In this document: positions 1-5,593 of the stretch, piece after piece
Layout of the letters: each line of letters opens with the position of its first letter
Numbering within the stretch: position 1 is the stretch's first letter
Source of the DNA: Devosia equisanguinis
GTDB lineage: Bacteria; Pseudomonadota; Alphaproteobacteria; Rhizobiales; Hyphomicrobiaceae
DNA: 5,666 nt
Direction: 5' to 3'
NCBI GenBank assembly: GCA_945901835.1
Contig: CAMDMH010000251.1
Span: 1 to 5,666 of the forward strand
The notes under the pieces: model-generated
What the model was told of the DNA's origin: nothing
The model's input: the letters and a program-made list of their open reading frames with translations, nothing else
Database searches by the model: none
Translations under genes and position numbers: made by a program

Positions 1-135
1 CTCTCGCACCGTCTCCACGACGACTACGACGCCATCGTCGACGCCGCCTGCACCGCCTGGAATCGACTCAAGGCCGAGACTGGACGGATCAAATCACTAT
101 GTTCCTATCCGTGGATTCCACGAATAGGAACTTAG
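1..135 (+). CDS. IS630-family transposase, C-terminal fragment (cut by window edge)
   Basis: Frame 1 is open from the left edge to a TAG at 133-135, giving 44 residues. The reading includes the stretches HDDYDAIVDAACTAWNRL and GRIKSLCSYPWI, which resemble the extreme C-terminus of IS630-family DDE transposases, where an acidic 'DYDAIVDA' helix is followed by an Arg-Ile and a final 'CSYPWI'-like tail. The catalytic DDE residues would lie to the left of the window, so it cannot be judged whether the element is intact. After PWI the frame continues for five residues (PRIGT) encoded by the right arm of an inverted repeat. A transposase of this family moves its own element by cut-and-paste into TA dinucleotides. 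The neighbouring chromosomal genes run in the same direction, but nothing suggests co-transcription. Family assignment rests on the C-terminal motif alone. Confidence 0.8.
   Translation, partial: LSHRLHDDYDAIVDAACTAWNRLKAETGRIKSLCSYPWIPRIGT
101..131. repeat. Inverted repeat / hairpin at the transposase 3' end
   Basis: The left arm gttcctatccgtgg (101-114) pairs with the right arm ccacgaataggaac (118-131) across a 3-base spacer (att). Thirteen of 14 positions are complementary. It overlaps the last codons of the transposase and ends two bases before the TAG. There is no T-run after it, so it is not a standard intrinsic terminator on the + strand. It could block transcription leaving the element, or be part of the transposon end. 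Confidence 0.75.
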
Positions 136-338
136 GGCCGACGGTATAACCTGTGAAATGGCGATGTCGAGAGTCGGAATGTTGACCTGCCAACCGTCGA
201 CAGAGGCCTGGATCAGCGGGCCGTGCGCCGAGCTAGTCTGGCGCGACGAGGGCACGGCGGCCCCGAAACTCGAAACATCCGTCATGACGCTGGAACCAAT
301 GCAAGTTGCAGGGAGTAAAGCGCTGCAGCTTAGGCCGT

Positions 339-348
339 GCGTTAACGC
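339..348. repeat. Perfect 10-bp palindrome GCGTTAACGC
   Basis: The sequence gcgttaacgc reads identically on both strands. A second ttaacg copy (375-380, within cacttaacgtg at 372-382) lies 33 bp away centre to centre, about three helical turns, on the same face of the DNA. This could be a paired operator, but no regulator is encoded nearby and a chance occurrence cannot be excluded. Confidence 0.3.
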
Positions 349-669
349 TTTATAAATGGTTTCGGAAAACTCACTTAACGTGCCGAATTGGATGAGCTTC
401 TGCTGCAGCGACGAGTGTGGGGTTTCGGTCGAAGGACGACGGTGTTGGCCTGAAGTCGTTGCGGTGTTTCTCGCGTTTGCGCAGGCGGGCCGCGGGCGGC
501 GGTGTCCATGCAGCGCCCGGGGGCGACGCGTTGGAAGCAAACGCATCGGGATGGGGGCTGCGTTCGGCGGTCAAAGCGGCGTAGTATGGGATTCCTGAAT
601 CGTGCAGGCATTGCCGCGGAGTTGGGCCGATGATGCGGCCGTGGGTGCAGTTCCGCGGAGGCGGCTTTC

Positions 670-675
670 GAGGAG
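670..675 (+). promoter_or_regulatory. Ribosome binding site that fixes the start at 683
   Basis: GAGGAG lies 7 nt before the ATG at 683. The in-frame GTG at 602 would add 27 residues rich in Arg and Ala and has no comparable site, so 683 is the better start. Confidence 0.7.
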
Positions 676-682
676 CGCAGGC

Positions 683-1471
683 ATGGCGAGCAATCTTTCC
701 TCGATCGGCTTTTCCTTCGTGGACGCCGAAGATTTTCAGAAGGCCATGATCAAGCTCGCGGCAGGCGCGATCGAGCGGATCGGCTGCGATGCGGGAGACT
801 ATTCGGTCTGGCGGTCACGCACGGGGGCCGAAATCTGGTTTCATCTGCCGTTTTTGGGGACCGAGGATGCACCCCAGGACATCGCGGGTCTGACGCCCCA
901 TTACGAAGGGCTGAGCATGATCGACGTCGAAGTGATCGAGCGCGTCCGACGGCCCGACGACAATGATTTCGAGGGCGCACTGACAGCGCAGACGAGCGAT
1001 CCGGAAGGCAGCAACGACGGCTATCCCCTGACATTCGATGCCGTCGACTTTGCCGTGCATGGTGCACGCGAGTTGCCGTTTCGGGCGCAGGCGCGGATCA
1101 CCGGGTTCGCGCGGCAGGTGCGGGCTTTCGCCGACGAGGCGGCTTATGCGGCTGACAAGTCCGGACCGCTCGGCGAGATCGCACTGGCGCCGCGTGCTTT
1201 CATTCCGGTCGGGCAATTCGGAGAGACAAGCGAAAGCGATGCACCGGAGACGGCTGCCTCGACGGCACTGATCACCGGGCGCGTTGCCGAATATCGGCGC
1301 TATCACAACGAGGTGACGGGGCAACCATTCGATTGGATGCTGGTGGAAAGTCTTTCGGCGACGTTCGATGTCGTGGCCGATCCCGGCATCGTGACGGGAG
1401 AAATCGTCGAGGGCGGCACGGTGGAGGTGGGCTGCGTGTTGATCGGTCGGCTGGTCGATGTAAACGCCTAA
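683..1471 (+). CDS. Uncharacterised soluble protein, 262 aa
   Basis: I do not recognise this family. The ATG at 683 is preceded by GAGGAG at 7 nt spacing, and the protein begins MASNLSSIGFSF. There is no signal peptide or membrane segment, so it should be cytoplasmic, and it is acidic. The N-terminal part (about 1-60) has an alternating strand/helix pattern (SIGFSFVD, FQKAMIKLAAGAIERI, YSVWRSRTGAEIWFHL). A polar linker follows (about 90-115: PDDNDFEGALTAQTSDPEGS). The C-terminal half is mostly predicted strand, with two similar starts: RITGFARQVRAF at 138-149 and LITGRVAEYRRY at 196-207. The second leads into NEVTGQPF (209-216), a FDVVADP turn (228-234) and LIGRL (253-257), a layout that suggests a small beta-barrel such as an OB fold; that is inference. 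It stands alone, 198 bp before the next gene. Codon pattern and length support a real gene, but no function can be assigned. Confidence 0.85.
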   Translation: MASNLSSIGFSFVDAEDFQKAMIKLAAGAIERIGCDAGDYSVWRSRTGAEIWFHLPFLGTEDAPQDIAGLTPHYEGLSMIDVEVIERVRRPDDNDFEGALTAQTSDPEGSNDGYPLTFDAVDFAVHGARELPFRAQARITGFARQVRAFADEAAYAADKSGPLGEIALAPRAFIPVGQFGETSESDAPETAASTALITGRVAEYRRYHNEVTGQPFDWMLVESLSATFDVVADPGIVTGEIVEGGTVEVGCVLIGRLVDVNA

Positions 1472-1669
1472 GACGGGGCAGCCTGAAGCATTGCGGATAG
1501 CCCGAGAGAATTCGCGGGATGGAAAGTCGCGCTTGCGCGCTATGGATGGCTGCGCCTAGCATCGGCTCGACGCGATCGAAACGACGTTTCAGAACCGCAA
1601 GTCGGCTGCACCATTCGTGTACGGCCGGTTGCGGAAAGACCAACAGGTCGCGAAGTCCGGGAGGTTACG
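1472..1669 (+). promoter_or_regulatory. 198-bp leader of the dehydrogenase-binder operon
   Basis: This gap separates the stop of the uncharacterised gene from the start of the dehydrogenase and is the natural place for the operon promoter. I could not find a convincing -35/-10 pair. A GC-rich near-palindrome (cgcgcttgcgcg, 1528-1539) is present but has almost no loop and no T-run, so it is not a credible intrinsic terminator. Open frames read through here on both strands, but none has a ribosome binding site. Confidence 0.35.
1659..1664 (+). promoter_or_regulatory. Ribosome binding site of the PQQ dehydrogenase
   Basis: GGGAGG lies 5 nt before the ATG at 1670. It agrees with a start that places a clean signal peptide at the N-terminus. 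Confidence 0.75.
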
Positions 1670-3436
1670 ATGCTGCGAAACAGTTCGGCGGCCGTTGCTG
1701 CCTTGTGTGCGTTCGCGACGGGTGCGTTCGCACAGGTTGCCGATTTCAAGCCTGTGACGAGCGAGGCGCTGACGAAGCCCGATCCGGCCGAATGGCTGAT
1801 GATCAACCGGACATATGACGAGCAGCGCTACAGCCCCCTCAGCGAGATCGGCCGCGGGAACGTCTCGCAGTTGAGGACGGAATGGGTGCGCGGGCTGCCG
1901 GCTGGGACGAACGAGGCGACGCCGCTGGTGTGGCGGGGCGTAATGTATCTAGCGGCGCCCGGTGGCAGCGTGATGGCTTTCAACGCCACGACCGGTGATA
2001 CGATCTGGACCTACAATCGGAACTATCCGCGGGAAATGACGGACTTCGTCGGTAGTGCCAACGCGTCGCGAACCAAGAACATCGCGATCTTCGAAGACAT
2101 GATCTTCTACATGTCGCACGACGGATTCCTGGTCGCGCTGGATGCGGTGTCGGGCAAGCTCAAGTGGGAGACCAAGACCCAGGACTTCAAGGAGATGACG
2201 CAGTCGACCGGCGGCATCATGGTCGCGGACGGCAAGGTCATCACAAATCGCACGTGTGAGACACGGAGCGGCTGCTTCATTTCTGCACACGACGCGAAGG
2301 ACGGCAAGGAGGTGTGGAAATTCTACACCACGCCCGCAAAGGCCGACCCGAACGGAGAGACGTGGGGCAACGTGCCCGACGAGAAGCGTATCGCGAGTTC
2401 CTGGGGTCTACCGGGTTCTTATGATCCGGTGCGCAAGGTGGTCTATTGGGCGATCGCCAATCCGAAGCCCTATACCCGCTTGTCGCGGCACGGCAGTCCG
2501 GAAGGCACCGGGCGGGCTTCGCCTTCGGATCTTTATTCCAATTCGACGGTTGCGCTCGAGGTCGCGACGGGAAAGCTCGTCTGGTACTACCAGCATCTGC
2601 CGGGTGACGACTGGGATGCCGATCACATCCACGAGCGCACACTGATCCGGACGAAGTTCGAGCCCGACTTGAAGTCGGTGAAATGGGTCAACCCCAAGAT
2701 CCAGCGCGGCCAGGAACGCGACATGGTGATCGCTGTCGGAGAGGCGGGCGGCATCTGGGCGCTCGACCGGCAGACGGGACAATTCTTATGGGCGAACCCG
2801 TTTCCAAGCGATTCGCCCGATAGCCACATCTCGAAGATCGACGGCGATGGCAAGGTTCATCTGAACTGGGACAAAGTGTTCAAGAAGGACGGAGACCGCA
2901 GCCTGGTCTGCTTCCACAATACGCGGAGCTTCTGGTCGACGGCTTATCATCCGGGCCTTAATTCACTCTACATCCCGTATCACGACCAGTGCCTCGACAT
3001 GACTGCCAACATGAAGAACCCGCAGGGTTGGGGACCGCGGCGCAGCGCAGTTCGTCCCGGTGCTGACATGGCGAAGTTCTCGAACATTGCTAAGGTCAAT
3101 CTGTCGACGGGGAAGATCGACGTCATTCATTCGCAGGCCGAGCCCGGCAACGGTTCGGCTCTCGTGACAGCGGGCAACCTGCTGTTCTGGGGCGATATGA
3201 ACAGGCGGGTGCGTGCGCTTGATGCGACGAACGGCAAGGTGCTGTGGCAGACGATCGTCGGTGGCATCGTGCAGACGAGTACGATCACCTACGCCGTCAA
3301 CGGACGGCAGTACGTGGCTATTCTCACCGGCGATGGCCAGTCGGGCACGGCGGGGCCGATCGGACTGACGAAGATGCCGGCCGTGCGTGGCCACAATGCG
3401 ATCTACGTGTTCGCGCTGCCGCAACGTAAGCGGTGA
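1670..3436 (+). CDS. PQQ-dependent periplasmic alcohol dehydrogenase (methanol/ethanol dehydrogenase family)
   Basis: This 588-aa quinoprotein should oxidise an alcohol in the periplasm and pass electrons to a c-type cytochrome; the substrate is unknown. A signal peptide (1-21) ends GAFA|Q. The body is the eight-bladed propeller, shown by repeated docking motifs GKLKW (162-166), GKEVW (212-216), GKLVW (301-305), GQFLW (370-374) and GKVLW (522-526). By alignment from memory with MxaF/XoxF, the PQQ and metal residues are E82, R134, E197, W245, N264 and catalytic D316. D318, two residues on, matches the extra Asp of lanthanide enzymes. The vicinal Cys-Cys pair is missing (G128-S129), and the usual Arg/Lys near 358 appears to be Glu. 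The mature protein has four Cys: C196 and C202 flank the metal ligand E197, and C414/C441 resemble a known MxaF disulfide. There is no haem motif (CxxCH), so it is not a quinohaemoprotein. It is probably co-transcribed with the binder gene 83 bp downstream. Confidence 0.95.
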   Translation: MLRNSSAAVAALCAFATGAFAQVADFKPVTSEALTKPDPAEWLMINRTYDEQRYSPLSEIGRGNVSQLRTEWVRGLPAGTNEATPLVWRGVMYLAAPGGSVMAFNATTGDTIWTYNRNYPREMTDFVGSANASRTKNIAIFEDMIFYMSHDGFLVALDAVSGKLKWETKTQDFKEMTQSTGGIMVADGKVITNRTCETRSGCFISAHDAKDGKEVWKFYTTPAKADPNGETWGNVPDEKRIASSWGLPGSYDPVRKVVYWAIANPKPYTRLSRHGSPEGTGRASPSDLYSNSTVALEVATGKLVWYYQHLPGDDWDADHIHERTLIRTKFEPDLKSVKWVNPKIQRGQERDMVIAVGEAGGIWALDRQTGQFLWANPFPSDSPDSHISKIDGDGKVHLNWDKVFKKDGDRSLVCFHNTRSFWSTAYHPGLNSLYIPYHDQCLDMTANMKNPQGWGPRRSAVRPGADMAKFSNIAKVNLSTGKIDVIHSQAEPGNGSALVTAGNLLFWGDMNRRVRALDATNGKVLWQTIVGGIVQTSTITYAVNGRQYVAILTGDGQSGTAGPIGLTKMPAVRGHNAIYVFALPQRKR

Positions 3437-3507
3437 GTGCTACCGATGCGAATGGAGTCCGACGTCGGGTAATATACCGGCGCGGACGAGGTATTCGAAG
3501 AAACGCC

Positions 3508-3514
3508 GGAGGGG
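3508..3514 (+). promoter_or_regulatory. Ribosome binding site that fixes the binder start at 3520
   Basis: GGAGGGG lies 5 nt before the ATG at 3520. An in-frame GTG at 3433 overlaps the dehydrogenase stop (GTGA), but it would place 29 Arg-rich residues before the signal peptide, so 3520 is preferred. Confidence 0.75.
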
Positions 3515-3519
3515 CCCGC

Positions 3520-4563
3520 ATGGTTCTCAAATCTATCCTGTCGGTGACGGCCGCGTTTGCAGGTGTGATGGTTTCGGGCGCTGGCTCGCCAGCGTCTGCC
3601 GAAGATCCAGCGGAATTCTTTCGCGGCAAAACGGTGTCGATCTACGTCGCCGTCGGGCCTGGGGCGTACGACCTCTATGCGCGGGTGCTTGCGCAACACA
3701 TGGCGCAGCACATTCCAGGGCAACCGAACATCATCGTGAACAACATGCCGGGGGGCGGCGGGATCGTTGCTGCCAACTACATCGCCAATATCGCGCCGAA
3801 GAACGGGACTGCGCTGCTCGTTCCCCTCAAGCTCGTCGCGATGACGCAAATGCTGGAGCCGGTGAACGTCAAATATGACGCTGCGCAGTTCAACTGGATC
3901 GGCAGCATGGTCGATGCGCCCGGCGTCATCATGGTGTGGAACAGTGCGCCGGGAACGACGCTGGCGGATGCGCAGCGGACGGAGTTGATGCTCGGCAGCA
4001 CAGGGGCCGGCGCCGAGACGATGATCTTTCCGACTGTCATCAACACCGTGCTCGGCACGAAATTCAAGATCATCTCGGGCTTTAAGGGGATGGGCGATAT
4101 CTTTCTGGCGATCGAACGCGGAGAGGTCCACGGCGTGTCGACGGTCTATGGCAGTATTGCGGGCTTGAAACCGGATTGGCTCGCGGACAAGAAGCTGCGC
4201 TTCATCACACAGGTGACAACGCAGCGCACGAAGGAGTTGCCCGATACGCCGTCGGTGGTGGAGCTGGGGCGCACCGCAGACGAGCGCGCGACTTTGGAAT
4301 TCCTGACGCTGAGCAACAGCCTCGGAAGGGCTATCGCGGCGCCAGCGGGCGTGCCGGACGATCGTGTCGCTGCGCTCAGAAAGGCTTTCGATACGACGGT
4401 GAACTCGAAAGCCTATATTGACGACGCAAAGTCGAAGGGGATGGAGCTCAATCCGATTTCGGGCGCCGTTGTTCAGCGCGACGTGAGGCGGCACATCGAA
4501 ACGCCGGCGGCGCTGGTAGCGAAGGTCAAGGCGGCGCTGGTGGCGGCGGCTGGCGGGAAGTAG
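3520..4563 (+). CDS. Tripartite tricarboxylate transporter-type substrate-binding protein (TctC/Bug family)
   Basis: This 347-aa periplasmic protein has a Sec signal peptide (1-27, SPASA|E, no lipobox Cys) and then the TctC/Bug fold. Family landmarks are the opening FFRGKTVSIYVAVGPGAYDL (33-52), where the family normally has a 'V.PGG..D..AR' ligand loop; NNMPGGGG (74-81); and APKNGT (92-97), matching the family's 'A.PDGYTL' segment. The C-terminal half carries the PAGVPDD (325-331) and LRKAF (336-340) motifs. Bug proteins bind carboxylates or other small polar compounds and deliver them to a TctA/TctB permease or a sensor. No permease is encoded in this window, so this may be an orphan binder. 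Its placement after a secreted PQQ dehydrogenase suggests a shared periplasmic job, such as binding the oxidised product or an accessory role; the ligand cannot be read from the sequence. The first loop reads PGAYD rather than the common PGGxxD. Confidence 0.93.
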   Translation: MVLKSILSVTAAFAGVMVSGAGSPASAEDPAEFFRGKTVSIYVAVGPGAYDLYARVLAQHMAQHIPGQPNIIVNNMPGGGGIVAANYIANIAPKNGTALLVPLKLVAMTQMLEPVNVKYDAAQFNWIGSMVDAPGVIMVWNSAPGTTLADAQRTELMLGSTGAGAETMIFPTVINTVLGTKFKIISGFKGMGDIFLAIERGEVHGVSTVYGSIAGLKPDWLADKKLRFITQVTTQRTKELPDTPSVVELGRTADERATLEFLTLSNSLGRAIAAPAGVPDDRVAALRKAFDTTVNSKAYIDDAKSKGMELNPISGAVVQRDVRRHIETPAALVAKVKAALVAAAGGK

Positions 4564-4590
4564 CTGATCTCGCGGAGGGCTGTCGGGATG
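4564..4590. other. 27-bp convergent gap, no visible terminator
   Basis: The binder (+) and rimK (-) stop codons are separated by only 27 bp. I see no hairpin with a T-run for either strand, so the two transcripts probably overlap or end by Rho. Confidence 0.5.
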
Positions 4591-5496
4591 CTAACCCTTG
4601 CCCTTCGTCTCCGTTGCGCCGTGGCGGGCATGGGCTTCGAGAAACAGGATGATCTCCGTGGCGATGTCGGCGCCGGTCGCCTTTTCGATGCCTTCGAGGC
4701 CGGGCGAGGAGTTCACTTCCATAACGAGGGGGCCTCGCTTCGAGCGGAGCATATCGACGCCGCAGACGTTGAGGCCGAGTGCATCGGCGGCGCGTACGGC
4801 GGTGTCGATCTCGTCGGCGGATATGTCCGCCTTCTCGCCCTTGCCGCCTCGATGAAGATTGGAGCGGAAGTCGCCCTTGCGGCCGGTGCGCTTCATCGCA
4901 CCAACCACCTTGCCGCCAACGACCATCGCGCGAATGTCGGTTGCGCCGGCCTCCGCGATGAATTCCTGTACGAGGATGTTGACGTTGGCCGCGCTGAACG
5001 CCTCGATGATCGAGATGGCGGAGGGGCCCGTTTCGGCGAGGATGACACCCATACCCTGAGTGCCCTCGAGCAGCTTGATGACCACGGGCGCCCCGCCGAC
5101 TTCATTCACCACCGCCTCCGCCGTCTTGGGGCCGTGGGCAAATGCCGTGACTGGCAGGCCGATGCCGCGCCGCGCCAGCAATTGCAATGCGCGCAGCTTG
5201 TCGCGCGAGCGGCCGATCGCGACGCTTTCATTCAAGGGATAGACGCCCTGGATCTCGAATTGGCGCAGCACGGCGAGACCGAAGCCGGTGATCGACGCGC
5301 CAATGCGCGGTATAACCGCATCGTAGAGCGGTACGGTCTTGCCGCCGTAACGCAAGGTCGGCCGGTTCGACGTGATGTTCATATGGACATGCAACGTATT
5401 GATGATGTCCAGCGTGTGGCCGCGCGCGGCGGCGGCTTCCACCAACCGCTTGTGCGAGTAGAGATTGGCATTTCGAGCCAGCATCACAAGGCGCAT
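4591..5496 (-). CDS. rimK: RimK ATP-grasp ligase (ribosomal protein S6--L-glutamate ligase type)
   Basis: The 301-aa product matches E. coli RimK (300 aa) end to end. In E. coli this cytoplasmic enzyme adds glutamates to the C-terminus of ribosomal protein S6, using ATP. The N-terminal domain includes LYDAVIPRIGASIT (57-70) and YPLNESVAIGRSRDK (86-100). The ATP-grasp core has K100, K141, the glycine-rich loop EGTQGMG (144-150), QEF (177-179), D187, the DFRSNLHRGG segment (209-218), and the metal-binding set D248, E260 and N262 in GPLVMEVNSSPGLEGIE (255-271). These positions coincide with E. coli numbering, so the enzyme should be active. The ATG at 5496 gives the family-typical N-terminus; its ribosome binding site is weak (GGAA about 6-7 nt upstream). 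The Lys/Gly-rich tail (HGATETKGKG) is not part of the fold. The true acceptor in this organism could be S6 or another peptide, since S6 C-termini differ between groups. Confidence 0.95.
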   Translation of the reverse strand: MRLVMLARNANLYSHKRLVEAAAARGHTLDIINTLHVHMNITSNRPTLRYGGKTVPLYDAVIPRIGASITGFGLAVLRQFEIQGVYPLNESVAIGRSRDKLRALQLLARRGIGLPVTAFAHGPKTAEAVVNEVGGAPVVIKLLEGTQGMGVILAETGPSAISIIEAFSAANVNILVQEFIAEAGATDIRAMVVGGKVVGAMKRTGRKGDFRSNLHRGGKGEKADISADEIDTAVRAADALGLNVCGVDMLRSKRGPLVMEVNSSPGLEGIEKATGADIATEIILFLEAHARHGATETKGKG

Positions 5497-5593
5497 GACA
5501 GGTTCCGGCGGAGGTTCGGCTCTCAGTCCCGGCGGGGCCGCTACGGGCGGCCGAGCGATGAGCGTTTTCGACAGACAGCCTAGCCCGCGTTTC
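5497..5593 (-). promoter_or_regulatory. Upstream region of rimK with a small GC-rich hairpin
   Basis: This 97-bp stretch lies between the rimK start and the stop of the open frame at the right edge. A perfect 6-bp stem, ggccgc (5536-5541) and gcggcc (5547-5552), encloses a 5-base loop. It has no T-run on either strand, so it could be a structured leader or chance GC pairing. No promoter could be called with confidence. Confidence 0.3.

Larger units (their letters stand above)
1..148 (+). mobile_element. Right end of an IS630-like insertion sequence, outer boundary not fixed
   Basis: The transposase tail implies that an insertion sequence enters the window from the left. Its right terminus should fall shortly after the stop codon at 133-135. 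IS630 elements duplicate a TA target, and the first TA dinucleotides after the gene are in 'tata' at 145-148, so an end near there is possible. The matching left terminal repeat is outside the window, so the boundary is a guess. Confidence 0.4.
136..682. other. 547-bp stretch with no supportable gene
   Basis: Between the transposase stop and the next convincing start I find no frame with a good ribosome binding site, recognisable motifs or family resemblance. The first part (about 136-420) seems less GC-rich than the flanking genes, and the second part (about 420-600) is very GC-rich. A - strand frame stays open from 546 to 97, but its upstream half is low-complexity Arg/Pro/Thr/His typical of antisense reading, and its stop lies inside the transposase. 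A perfect 10-bp palindrome, gcgttaacgc, sits at 339-348. No clear -35/-10 promoter could be called. It most likely comprises DNA flanking the IS insertion, perhaps gene debris, plus the leader of the gene at 683. Confidence 0.6.

Noticed and set aside
97..546. - strand open frame of 149 codons next to the IS
   Set aside because: It has no ribosome binding site, an Arg/Pro/Thr-rich first half and a stop inside the transposase. It is kept only as a possible remnant, not as a gene.
582..587. TAGTAT as a -10 promoter box for the gene at 683
   Set aside because: No acceptable -35 hexamer lies 16-19 bp upstream.
602..682. GTG at 602 as start of the uncharacterised gene
   Set aside because: The 27 extra residues are Arg/Ala-rich and the ATG at 683 has a far better ribosome binding site (GAGGAG, 7 nt).
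1519..1818. + strand open frame of 99 codons spanning the dehydrogenase start
   Set aside because: It overlaps the well-supported signal peptide of the dehydrogenase in another frame and has no family features.
3433..3519. GTG at 3433 as start of the binder, overlapping the dehydrogenase stop
   Set aside because: It would put an Arg-rich 29-residue stretch ahead of a clean signal peptide, and the ATG at 3520 has GGAGGGG in front.
3403..4494. Long - strand open frame (363 codons) opposite the binder gene
   Set aside because: Arg/His/Asp-rich antisense translation typical of GC-rich genes; the + strand has a signal peptide and family motifs.
4588..5583. Long + strand open frame (331 codons) covering all of rimK
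   Set aside because: It is the antisense of a clear, full-length RimK; its translation is low-complexity Ala/Arg/Asp with no family resemblance.
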